Assembly (NCBI GenBank): GCA_021797025.1
Contig: JAKAAK010000195.1
Location: 1-6,113 of the forward strand
DNA from: Thermoplasmata archaeon
GTDB lineage: Archaea > Thermoplasmatota > Thermoplasmata > Thermoplasmatales > Thermoplasmataceae
DNA: 6,113 nucleotides
Reading direction: 5' to 3'
Every line of letters begins with the position of its first letter. Positions within the stretch are counted from its first letter, which is position 1. Positions 1 through 5,504 of the stretch are shown one piece after another. A program made the position numbers and the translations under genes. A model generated the notes under the pieces. The model was given only the letters and a program-made list of their open reading frames with translations. It did no database searches and was not told where the DNA came from.

Positions 1-132
1 ATACCTGACAAACCCCTTGTTATAGAAAAGGTCTCTGAATTCCCACAGCTGGGAAGATTTGCAATCAGGGATATGGGCATGACCGTCGCAGCCGGTCAGT
101 GCATAGACCTTGAAAAGGCAACAGTAGCGTGA
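1..132 (+). CDS. tuf: Translation elongation factor EF-1A, C-terminal end (5' truncated by window)
   Basis: These are the last 43 codons of an open frame that enters from the left edge and stops at TGA 130-132. The residues [20 protein letters not shown], followed by MGMTVAAGQ, are the characteristic end of the third beta-barrel domain of EF-1A/EF-Tu, where the invariant LGRFA(I/V)RDM segment lies. EF-1A delivers aminoacyl-tRNA to the ribosomal A site as a GTP complex in the cytoplasm. The GTPase domain is outside the window, so only the tail can be judged. The stop codon overlaps the ribosome binding site of rpsJ, which starts six bases further on. This tuf-rpsJ pairing is the usual archaeal arrangement and implies co-transcription. 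Confidence 0.95.
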   Translation: MPDKPLVIEKVSEFPQLGRFAIRDMGMTVAAGQCIDLEKATVA

Positions 133-136
133 TGAT
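129..136 (+). promoter_or_regulatory. Ribosome binding site of rpsJ, overlapping the tuf stop codon
   Basis: GTGATGAT ends two bases before the ATG at 139. Its GTGAT part (129-133) matches the GGTGAT core complementary to the archaeal 16S rRNA 3' end. It overlaps the tuf TGA (130-132), which suggests translational coupling between EF-1A and S10. Confidence 0.6.
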
Positions 137-138
137 AT

Positions 139-450
139 ATGGCATACAAAGCAAGAATTTCACTGAGTGGCACTGAAAACAAAATAGTCGACATTGTTTG
201 CGATGAAATCAAATCGATAGCAAAGAGAACAGGGGTTGAAATACATGGACCTGTTCCACTGCCTACAAAAAAACTCAAAGTTCCGGTGAGGAAAAGCCCT
301 GATGGTGAAGGCTCTCCAACATGGGACCGCTGGGAAATGAGAGTACATAAACGCCTGATGGATGTGGATGCCGACGAAAGAACCTTGAGGCAACTGATGA
401 GGATATCCATACCTGACGGTGTTAGAATAGAAATACAGATAAAAAGTTAA
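139..450 (+). CDS. rpsJ: Small ribosomal subunit protein S10 (uS10)
   Basis: This gene encodes 103 residues, the normal length for archaeal/eukaryotic-type S10 (uS10), a protein of the head of the 30S subunit. The family pattern is complete: a first beta strand (ARISLSGTE, about 5-13), a helix with the [11 protein letters not shown] segment (about 22-32), the loop segment [23 protein letters not shown] (about 36-58) that reaches into the ribosome interior, [15 protein letters not shown] (about 62-76) and the terminal strand [13 protein letters not shown]. The ATG at 139 is preceded by a GTGAT ribosome binding site. It follows tuf by six bases and is probably the last gene of that transcript. 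The next gene, fusA, lies 84 bases away behind an AT-rich spacer. A minus-strand open frame over the same bases is only a shadow. Confidence 0.97.
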   Translation: MAYKARISLSGTENKIVDIVCDEIKSIAKRTGVEIHGPVPLPTKKLKVPVRKSPDGEGSPTWDRWEMRVHKRLMDVDADERTLRQLMRISIPDGVRIEIQIKS

Positions 451-461
451 ATTATTTTAGC

Positions 462-470
462 TTTTAAATA
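462..470 (+). promoter_or_regulatory. Candidate TATA box (box A) for fusA
   Basis: TTTTAAATA in the AT-rich gap between rpsJ and fusA fits the archaeal box A consensus. It predicts transcription from about 490-495 and a leader of roughly 40 bases that contains the SD at 525-528. A weaker alternative, TTTTTAATA at 496-504, would give an almost leaderless mRNA. The T-rich part of the same gap could also end the tuf-rpsJ transcript. Confidence 0.4.
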
Positions 471-524
471 AATTTTAACAATAATTAAATAATGATTTTT
501 AATACAGGGTTATAGAATTTAAAC

Positions 525-528
525 GGTG
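525..528 (+). promoter_or_regulatory. Shine-Dalgarno site that fixes the fusA start
   Basis: GGTG lies six bases before the ATG at 535, an ordinary archaeal SD spacing. The in-frame GTG at 526-528 is part of this site, so it is better read as the ribosome binding site than as the start codon. Confidence 0.6.
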
Positions 529-534
529 TTATTA

Positions 535-2733
535 ATGGGGCGAAAAGAAGAAAATGTTGCAAAAGCAATGAAATTAGTTGAACATCCAGAGTTAATAAGG
601 AATATTGATATAGCGGCTCATATAGACCATGGGAAAACCACACTCAGTGATAACCTAATTGCCGGTGCCGGAATGATGAGCGAGGAACTTGCCGGAAAAC
701 AGTTACTTCTGGATTATGATGAACAGGAACAGGCAAGGGGAATAACCATAAATGCTGCAAATGCATCCATGGTTCATGAAGTTGAAGGAAAGGAGTACCT
801 TATTAACCTTATAGATACTCCTGGACATGTTGATTTCGGCGGGGATGTTACAAGGGCAATGAGGGCTGTTGACGGTACAGTTATTGTTGTCGATTCCGTT
901 GAGGGTGTAATGCCACAGACAGAAACTGTGGTAAGGCAGGCCTTAAGGGAGAGAGTTAAACCAGTCCTGTTCATTAACAAGGTAGACAGATTGATTAACG
1001 AATTAAAACTCAATGGCGATGAAATGCAGAAACGTTTCATAAAGGTGATTACCGATGTAAACAAATTAATAACAAAATATGCTCCAAAGGAATTTGCAAA
1101 TGACTGGCTAGTCAATGTAAAAAACGGCACAGTTGCCTTCGGATCCGCATACCATAACTGGGCACTTTCCGTTCCCGCCATGGGCTTATTCAAGGTTACC
1201 TTCAAGGATATTGTTGATTTAGTTTCAGCAGGCAAACAGAAAGAGCTTGCCAAAAAGGCTCCACTGCATAAAGTAGTTCTCGATATGGTAATAAAAAATC
1301 TTCCTAATCCAGCAGTTGCGCAGAAATACAGAATTCCACAGATATGGCATGGAGATCTTAACAGTGAAATAGGAAAAGCTATGGAAATGTGTGACGACAA
1401 TGGTCCAGTTACAATGATGATAACCAAGATTCTTATCGATCCACATGCAGGAGAAATAGCCGTGGGGAGAGTTTTCTCTGGAATAATCAGGAAGGGAAGT
1501 GAGCTCTACGTTACAGGAGCAGGTAAATCCAAGGTTCAGTTATTATCAATGATGGTTGGTCCGGACAGAATATCAATTGATGAGATTGCTGCAGGTAATA
1601 TTGCTGCTGTTGTTGGACTGAAGGGCGCAATAGCCGGTTCAACCGTATCCTCAAGCCAGGAAATGGAGGATTTTGAACCCATGTCCCATTATTCGGATCC
1701 AGTGGTTACACTGGCTATCGAGGCAAAGCATACTGCCGATCTTCCAAAGCTTATAGATGTTTTGAGATCAGTATCCAAAGCAGATCCATCCATACAGGTT
1801 GATATAAATCAGGAAACCGGCGAGCATCTTATATCTGGTATGGGAGAGTTACATTTAGAAATTACAATGTACAGGATAAAAAATGATTACCATGTTGAGG
1901 TTGTAACATCGGCTCCACTGGTTGTATATCGTGAAACCGTTGATAAAACCGGAGGACCATTCGAGGGTAAATCTCCTAACAAGCATAATAGATTCTATTT
2001 CAAGGTAGAACCTCTCCCCCAAGGCGTTGTACTGGCTATCCTTGAAGGTAAAATACCAGACGGGTCAAAAATAAAGGATAAAAAGGCCATTGCCGCAATA
2101 CTTGAAGAAGCGGGTCTCGATCATAACGAGGCAAGAAGTCTGGTGTCGGTGCACGGAATCAATGTAATGCTAGATATGACAAAGGGAATACAGTATCTGG
2201 ATGAAACCATGGAGCTTCTCATAGAATCATTCAACGAATCTCTAGACAAAGGCCCGCTGGCAAATGAAAAAGTATACGGGTTGAAGGTAAGTTTAATGGA
2301 TGCAAAACTTCACGAGGATAGCATCCATAGGGGGCCAGCACAGGTTATACCTGCTGGTAGGAACTCAATATACGGTGCCATGTGCCAGGCAGGGAGGGTT
2401 CTTATGGAGCCCATGCAGAAGGTTTACATAAGTGTTCCACAGGAACTAATGGGGCCAGTCACCAGTGAGCTCCAGCAGAGGCGTGGTGTCGTCGAGGATA
2501 TGCAGCAGAACGGTGATGAAATTACCGTTATAGCAAATGCACCTGTATCCGGTATGATCGGCTTTGCATCTGCAATAAGAAGCGCCACAGGTGGAAAGGC
2601 CATATGGAGCTCTGAGAATTCTGGATACCAACGTGTACCTTACGAACTTCAGGCCGGCATAGTTGCAAAAATAAGGGAAAGGAAAGGACTCAAGCCGGAG
2701 CCTTACGACGAGACCTACTACTCCTCTCTTTAA
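535..2733 (+). CDS. fusA: Translation elongation factor EF-2 (archaeal aEF-2)
   Basis: EF-2 is the cytoplasmic GTPase that translocates tRNA and mRNA on the ribosome. From ATG 535 the product has 732 residues, the typical archaeal length. The GTPase motifs are intact: P-loop AHIDHGKTT (28-36), switch I RGITI (68-72), DTPGH (94-98) and NKVD (148-151). Domain II follows at about 300-390 (MITKILIDPHAGEIAVGRVFSG), then domain III with SGMGELHLE, domain IV and the terminal domain V ending KPEPYDETYYSSL. In domain IV the segment LHEDSIHRGPAQVIPAGR carries His598, the residue converted to diphthamide in archaea and eukaryotes. The start is set at 535 because MGRKEEN is the usual archaeal N-terminus and the SD GGTG precedes it; the longer GTG start at 526 would add MLL. 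The gene sits behind tuf-rpsJ rather than before tuf, as it does in many other euryarchaea. No defects are seen. Confidence 0.98.
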   Translation: MGRKEENVAKAMKLVEHPELIRNIDIAAHIDHGKTTLSDNLIAGAGMMSEELAGKQLLLDYDEQEQARGITINAANASMVHEVEGKEYLINLIDTPGHVDFGGDVTRAMRAVDGTVIVVDSVEGVMPQTETVVRQALRERVKPVLFINKVDRLINELKLNGDEMQKRFIKVITDVNKLITKYAPKEFANDWLVNVKNGTVAFGSAYHNWALSVPAMGLFKVTFKDIVDLVSAGKQKELAKKAPLHKVVLDMVIKNLPNPAVAQKYRIPQIWHGDLNSEIGKAMEMCDDNGPVTMMITKILIDPHAGEIAVGRVFSGIIRKGSELYVTGAGKSKVQLLSMMVGPDRISIDEIAAGNIAAVVGLKGAIAGSTVSSSQEMEDFEPMSHYSDPVVTLAIEAKHTADLPKLIDVLRSVSKADPSIQVDINQETGEHLISGMGELHLEITMYRIKNDYHVEVVTSAPLVVYRETVDKTGGPFEGKSPNKHNRFYFKVEPLPQGVVLAILEGKIPDGSKIKDKKAIAAILEEAGLDHNEARSLVSVHGINVMLDMTKGIQYLDETMELLIESFNESLDKGPLANEKVYGLKVSLMDAKLHEDSIHRGPAQVIPAGRNSIYGAMCQAGRVLMEPMQKVYISVPQELMGPVTSELQQRRGVVEDMQQNGDEITVIANAPVSGMIGFASAIRSATGGKAIWSSENSGYQRVPYELQAGIVAKIRERKGLKPEPYDETYYSSL

Positions 2734-2739
2734 ACCAAA

Positions 2740-2765
2740 TTTTTTTGCATAGTATTTTATTTTTT
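2740..2765 (+). terminator. T-rich transcription terminator after fusA
   Basis: Seven consecutive T (2740-2746) begin seven bases after the fusA stop. Further runs follow: four T at 2755-2758 and six T at 2760-2765. No stem-loop precedes them, which matches the intrinsic archaeal terminators made of oligo-T alone. The second half overlaps the predicted promoter of the next gene. Confidence 0.55.
2753..2760 (+). promoter_or_regulatory. Candidate TATA box for the threonine-synthase-like gene (leaderless)
   Basis: TATTTTAT is centred about 26 bases before the ATG at 2783, the spacing expected if transcription begins at the start codon. No SD sequence precedes that ATG (ATTACATTTTTC). The assignment rests on spacing and AT-rich composition only. 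Confidence 0.35.
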
Positions 2766-2782
2766 AATGTATTACATTTTTC

Positions 2783-3799
2783 ATGAAATCTGTCTGTCTA
2801 AACGGGCATCCCAGAATTAAATATGAATTAAGATGCACAATTTGCAACGAACCATTTGAATTAATTCCGGATAAAATCTTCACAGATAATCTGGAACTTA
2901 ATTTTGATTATCTTACAAAAAAAATAACTCTCGGAGAAGTTTTTACCCCCATAGAGGATCTGAACAGCAATTTAGTACTAAAACTGGATTATTTCTCTCC
3001 TACCTATTCATATAAGGATAGAGGTAGTAAAAACCTTATATCATATATAAAAACCAATGAAAAGGAATTCCATGCAACTTCCATTAACGAGGATTCATCG
3101 GGCAATGCCGGTGCTTCTATAGCAGCATATGGAGCACGCGCAGGCTATAATGTAAACATATATGTTCCAGGAAACGCAAATGAAAATAAGTTAAAGCAGA
3201 TAAGCAGTTACGGTGCTAATATTATAAAGGTTGATGGAACAAGAGATACCGTACAGGAAACTGCAGAAAAAGCTTCAGGTTTTTATGCTTCACACATTCT
3301 TAACCCTGAATTCCGTGATGGAATCAGAACACTTGCATATGAAATCTTTCTCCAGTCATCAAGGATGCCAGACAATATATTCGTACCGGTTTCAGCAGGA
3401 ACGCTGTTATCCGGACTTTTCAGTGGTTTATCCCATCTTTACAGTTCCGGTGAAATTGGCAGAATTCCTAAAATTATTGGGGTGCAGCCGGAAAATATTT
3501 CACCACTATGCTCCAGAGTAAATGAATTAAAGTATAATCCTGATAACAATCTATCATCGATTGCCGATGCACTTGTTGCCAAACGTCCTGTACTGATGAA
3601 GTTAATGATGAGAATAATGGGAGAGGGAAACAGCTGTGTATCAGTATCAGAAAATGAAATCATCGAGGCCAGAAAAGATCTGGCTCTTAAAGGTTTTTAC
3701 GTTGAATACAGCTCCGCCACTGTTTACGCCGCATATAAGAAAGGGCATTATACTGGAAAGTCCATGCTGATACTGACAGGAAATGGGTTGAAAAATTAA
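2783..3799 (+). CDS. thrC: Threonine synthase-like PLP-dependent enzyme (fold type II)
   Basis: The 338-residue product belongs to the tryptophan-synthase-beta/threonine-synthase fold family. Threonine synthase turns O-phosphohomoserine into threonine and phosphate in the cytoplasm. Visible marks are LGEVFTPIEDL (50-60, the usual LGEG-TPL entry), SYKDRGS (76-82) with Lys78 as the likely Schiff-base lysine, EDSSGNAG (103-110) for binding the PLP ring, NPEFRDGIRTLAYEI (174-188), the small-residue loop PVSAGTLLSG (202-211) in the phosphate-binding position, SIADALVAKRPV and the closing LTGNGLK. The N-terminus resembles the zinc ribbon of archaeal ThrC, but the first pair is Cys5/His9 instead of CxxC; the second is Cys18/Cys21. 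The usual TGSFKDRG motif reads TYSYKDRG and the glycine loop is atypical, so a related lyase or beta-replacement enzyme remains possible. It is probably monocistronic and leaderless. Its stop overlaps that of the converging osmC gene. Confidence 0.8.
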   Translation: MKSVCLNGHPRIKYELRCTICNEPFELIPDKIFTDNLELNFDYLTKKITLGEVFTPIEDLNSNLVLKLDYFSPTYSYKDRGSKNLISYIKTNEKEFHATSINEDSSGNAGASIAAYGARAGYNVNIYVPGNANENKLKQISSYGANIIKVDGTRDTVQETAEKASGFYASHILNPEFRDGIRTLAYEIFLQSSRMPDNIFVPVSAGTLLSGLFSGLSHLYSSGEIGRIPKIIGVQPENISPLCSRVNELKYNPDNNLSSIADALVAKRPVLMKLMMRIMGEGNSCVSVSENEIIEARKDLALKGFYVEYSSATVYAAYKKGHYTGKSMLILTGNGLKN

Positions 3800-4212
3800 C
3801 GGTAATCCTTGCCGTTGATGGTGTAATAATAGGACACCGGTATTCCCGCATTTTTTACAGTAAGAGATACTGAACAGTATTTTTCCAGTGACAGGTTTAC
3901 GGCTTTCTTTACGGAATCAGGATCCACATCTCCCTGGAAGATATAATGTATTTCTCCATATTTTAACATCTTCGGGTCGGTATCTCTTTTTTCTGCAGTA
4001 ACTTCACATCTGTAGTTTTCCACATCCTTTCTCATCTTTTTGAGTATATTTAATACGTCATCGCTGCTGCATGCCCCCATGGCAAGCATTAAGAGCTCTG
4101 TTGGTGAATGGTATTCATCGTTACCAACCACAGAATTTTTTATTTTTACATCATATTTGCCATCGTCTGAAATAAATCCTACATTCTTATCGAATTTAAA
4201 TGACACTTTCAT
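3796..4212 (-). CDS. OsmC/Ohr family protein (YhfA-like), probable peroxide-stress thiol protein
   Basis: The 138-residue product shows the OsmC fold signature. A short N-terminal sheet (MKVSFKFDKNVGFISDDGKYDV) is followed by the SPTELLMLAMGAC helix with Glu39 and the conserved first cysteine Cys48, then DDVLNILKKMRKDVENY, the strand CEVTAEKRDTDPKMLKYGEIHYIF, and the second conserved cysteine Cys113 in LEKYCSVS. In characterised Ohr/OsmC proteins this cysteine pair reduces organic hydroperoxides in the cytoplasm; many archaeal members of the YhfA branch are untested, so peroxidase activity is inferred. Cys69 is an extra cysteine. The gene lies 39 bases downstream of the winged-helix regulator on the same strand and has its own TATA-like box, so it may be expressed both with and apart from it. 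No SD precedes the ATG, which suggests leaderless initiation. Five T on the coding strand immediately after the stop (3795-3791) may help end transcription. Confidence 0.9.
   Translation of the reverse strand: MKVSFKFDKNVGFISDDGKYDVKIKNSVVGNDEYHSPTELLMLAMGACSSDDVLNILKKMRKDVENYRCEVTAEKRDTDPKMLKYGEIHYIFQGDVDPDSVKKAVNLSLEKYCSVSLTVKNAGIPVSYYYTINGKDYR
3851..3856 (+). terminator. Possible oligo-T terminator for the threonine-synthase-like gene
   Basis: Six consecutive T lie 52 bases past the stop, inside the antisense of osmC. The two converging genes leave no space between them, so termination must occur within the neighbour. This is the first clear T run on the plus strand after the stop. Confidence 0.25.
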
Positions 4213-4231
4213 ATTATGTAGTATATAATAT
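4211..4231. repeat. AT-only inverted repeat over the osmC start
   Basis: ATATTAT (4211-4217) and ATAATAT (4225-4231) form perfect 7-bp arms around a 7-base spacer. The element lies between the TATA-like box and the start codon, where a repressor would block initiation. All arm bases are A or T, so chance is a real alternative. Confidence 0.35.
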
Positions 4232-4233
4232 CA

Positions 4234-4241
4234 CTATAAAA
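4234..4241 (-). promoter_or_regulatory. Candidate TATA box for osmC (leaderless)
   Basis: On the minus strand TTTTATAG is centred about 26 bases before the A of the osmC ATG (4212). This places the predicted transcription start at the start codon. A small symmetric element, TGTTTAACA (4242-4250), abuts its upstream side in the BRE/regulator position. Confidence 0.4.
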
Positions 4242-4251
4242 TGTTTAACAA

Positions 4252-4833
4252 TTACGATGAGATAAACTTCCCTATAATATTTTCCACCATTTCTTCAGGC
4301 AACCCGGTTTCATCAGCCACCTCTGAGAAATTTAGTTTCTCTAGATATTCATAAATTACCTTTCTGTAAAATCCATCGTATTCTGAAGCCCTCTCACGGA
4401 GTTTTTCAATTATTAGGTCCTTCTTTCCCACCAGTTCGCTTCTCTTTCTATCTATACTATCTATTTCATCATTTATTGATTTAAGTGTACCAATCAGACT
4501 CAGTGAAGTTCCATTAACGTCTTCTCCAGGATAGTTTATTTCACTTTTCTTAATTCCCATAAAATTTCTTGAATAGTCTATAGTTATCGTGGAAAATCCC
4601 ATTGATTTATATACTTTCCTTGGCGGGCCAATTGTTGATGGTATGCTTCCATTGGTTGATATAAATCCCAGTTTTTCAAGAATGTCAAGCTGTTTGTTTA
4701 TAGCTTGTTGTGAAACCCCGATCATCTTGCTTAATTCAAGGGCATATGAATCATAATTTGCGAGTGTTTTCAGCATCTCTCTTCTGGTATTATTCTCCAG
4801 AGCCATTAAAATATTCCATAATTCGTCATCCAT
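4252..4833 (-). CDS. Phr-like winged helix-turn-helix transcriptional regulator (ArsR-type), probable heat-shock repressor
   Basis: This is a 193-residue cytoplasmic DNA-binding protein. Residues 5-80 form an ArsR-type winged helix: LENNTRREMLKTLANYDSYALELSKMIGVSQQAINKQLDILEKLGFIS, with the recognition helix at about 41-56 and a wing containing GPPRKVY (69-75). A connecting strand pair (STITIDYSRNFMG, 81-93) leads to a charged helix likely to be a dimerising coiled coil (about 113-150), then a short C-terminal domain (155-193). This order and length match Phr, the heat-shock repressor of Pyrococcus (about 200 residues; NETRRRIL, GVGQKAVLEHLRILEEAGLI, RGRPRKYY), which represses its own gene, an hsp20 and an AAA ATPase. 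The link to Phr is from remembered family features, not a search. Its place directly behind hsp20 supports the role. The residues NFSEVADETGLPEEMVENIIGKFI (168-191) resemble a second helix-turn-helix. An SD precedes the ATG. Confidence 0.88.
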   Translation of the reverse strand: MDDELWNILMALENNTRREMLKTLANYDSYALELSKMIGVSQQAINKQLDILEKLGFISTNGSIPSTIGPPRKVYKSMGFSTITIDYSRNFMGIKKSEINYPGEDVNGTSLSLIGTLKSINDEIDSIDRKRSELVGKKDLIIEKLRERASEYDGFYRKVIYEYLEKLNFSEVADETGLPEEMVENIIGKFISS

Positions 4834-4838
4834 AAAAA

Positions 4839-4843
4839 CACCC
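4839..4843 (-). promoter_or_regulatory. Ribosome binding site of the winged-helix regulator
   Basis: GGGTG on the minus strand stands five bases (TTTTT) before the ATG at 4833. It supports this start and translation from a transcript that begins upstream, probably at the hsp20 promoter. Confidence 0.55.
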
Positions 4844-4844
4844 G

Positions 4845-4856
4845 AAAAAATAAAAA
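4845..4856 (-). terminator. T-rich tract between hsp20 and the regulator gene: possible partial terminator
   Basis: On the minus strand five T, one A and six T follow the hsp20 stop by seven bases. This is the form of an archaeal oligo-T terminator, yet the next gene begins only 30 bases after the stop and has no clear TATA box of its own. Partial read-through would give much chaperone mRNA and little regulator mRNA. Confidence 0.4.
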
Positions 4857-4863
4857 TAGATAT

Positions 4864-5403
4864 TTAATCTATTTTAACTGCCTTTCCATTACCCTTGCTG
4901 TTCAATTTTTTAATGGTTATATCAAGGACACCGTTAGTAAATTTTGCTATTACACTGTCAATGTTTACTCCAGTGTTGAATTCTATGTTTTTATAGTATT
5001 TCCTGGCACCTTTATCGACCTTTAGTTCTATATTGTTTTCATTTACAACGAGGTCTATATCCTTCTTATCCACTCCGGGTAATTCATATGTTATGTAAAC
5101 GTTTTCCTTGTCCTCATTAATGTCTGTAAGTGGCTCCCTGTAACCTTCCTGTGTTTCGTTTTTCTGACCGATGGCATTCCTGGGTACGTTTCCGAATTCC
5201 TGGAAAACCGGCTTTCCATCAGGTCCAACCTTATAACTGAATCCATAGACATAAGGACCCATTATCTTACTATTTGTATCATCCTTCATTATGGATTCCC
5301 AGAACCTGGCAATTTCCTTGTTAATTTTTCTCATATCAAGGCCAAACTCGTCGTACATGTCGTTAAATATATCATCCCAATCATCATCTCTTCTTCCATT
5401 CAT
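4864..5403 (-). CDS. Archaeal small heat-shock protein, Hsp20/alpha-crystallin family
   Basis: From ATG 5403 the product has 179 residues. It is an ATP-independent cytoplasmic chaperone that holds unfolding proteins, normally as a large oligomer. The N-terminal arm (1-45) is acidic (RRDDDWDDIFNDMYDEFGLD). Next comes GPYVYGFSYKVGPDGKPVFQEFGNV (49-73), a segment typical of one archaeal Hsp20 subgroup. The alpha-crystallin domain spans about 89-166: REPLTDINEDKENVYITYELPGVDKKDI, then NNIELKVDKGARKYYKNIEF, ending in the FTNGVLDITI version of the conserved GVL motif (155-164). The tail AVKI (175-178) can serve as the I/V-x-I/V oligomerisation motif. A longer frame from TTG 5424 is rejected because a strong SD lies just before ATG 5403 and the TTG falls inside a palindrome. 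A clear TATA box and operator-like palindrome precede it; a Phr-like regulator follows. Confidence 0.95.
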   Translation of the reverse strand: MNGRRDDDWDDIFNDMYDEFGLDMRKINKEIARFWESIMKDDTNSKIMGPYVYGFSYKVGPDGKPVFQEFGNVPRNAIGQKNETQEGYREPLTDINEDKENVYITYELPGVDKKDIDLVVNENNIELKVDKGARKYYKNIEFNTGVNIDSVIAKFTNGVLDITIKKLNSKGNGKAVKID

Positions 5404-5407
5404 TATT

Positions 5408-5414
5408 ATCACCT
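5408..5414 (-). promoter_or_regulatory. Strong Shine-Dalgarno site of hsp20, decides the start
   Basis: AGGTGAT on the minus strand is a full match to the archaeal anti-SD and stands four bases (AATA) before the ATG at 5403. It excludes the longer TTG start at 5424, which would place this site inside the coding region. Confidence 0.8.
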
Positions 5415-5415
5415 G

Positions 5416-5440
5416 AGTTAACAACCATTAGTTGTTAACT
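5416..5440. promoter_or_regulatory. Perfect 25-bp palindrome at the hsp20 transcription start: candidate operator
   Basis: The arms AGTTAACAAC (5416-5425) and GTTGTTAACT (5431-5440) are exact reverse complements, separated by CATTA. The element lies between the hsp20 TATA box (5457-5464) and the SD (5408-5414). Counting 24-27 bases from the TATA centre puts the transcription start at about 5434-5437, inside the right arm. Blocking this site would stop RNA polymerase recruitment or escape, as described for Phr at archaeal heat-shock promoters. The adjacent winged-helix regulator is the obvious candidate ligand. A hairpin in the mRNA leader is the other reading, but the predicted start would remove part of one arm from the RNA. 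Confidence 0.7.
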
Positions 5441-5456
5441 GTATATTACTAACTTA

Positions 5457-5464
5457 TATATAAA
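5457..5464 (-). promoter_or_regulatory. TATA box of the hsp20 promoter
   Basis: TTTATATA on the minus strand is a consensus archaeal box A, with A-rich sequence just upstream (AAATAAATA) that could serve as the BRE. It lies 17 bp from the palindrome and 53 bp from the hsp20 ATG, giving a leader of about 30 bases with an SD. Confidence 0.65.
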
Positions 5465-5488
5465 TATTTATTTTATCTAGAAGAAATA

Positions 5489-5504
5489 TATAACTATTGT
5501 TATA
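5489..5504. repeat. Short inverted repeat upstream of the hsp20 TATA box
   Basis: TATAAC (5489-5494) and GTTATA (5499-5504) are perfect 6-bp arms around TATT. The core (A)TAAC...GTTA(T) echoes the centre of the large hsp20 palindrome. It could be a second, weaker regulator site or part of the deaminase 3' end; it is short enough to be chance. Confidence 0.3.

Noticed and set aside
526..534. Upstream in-frame GTG start for EF-2, adding MLL
   Set aside because: The GTG belongs to the GGTG SD located six bases before ATG 535, and MGRKE is the usual archaeal EF-2 N-terminus.
774..1427. 217-codon minus-strand open frame inside fusA
   Set aside because: It lies opposite a fully conserved EF-2 GTPase region, has no SD and gives a composition without recognisable motifs; it is a shadow frame. 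The frames at 1225-1446, 2446-2631, 96-410 and 160-393 are rejected for the same reason.
3231..3521. Open frames inside the threonine-synthase-like gene, on the plus strand here and on the minus strand at 3439-3663
   Set aside because: They overlap conserved PLP-enzyme sequence in other frames and show no motif or ribosome binding site.
5404..5424. TTG start giving a seven-residue longer Hsp20
   Set aside because: TTG is a rare start, it lies inside the operator-like palindrome, and the SD AGGTGAT would fall inside the coding region; ATG 5403 has ideal SD spacing.
5408..5440. RNA thermometer in the hsp20 leader formed by the palindrome
   Set aside because: The hairpin would not pair with the SD, which lies outside the arms, and the predicted transcription start falls within one arm. 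A DNA operator is the simpler reading, though 5' end mapping could revive the idea.
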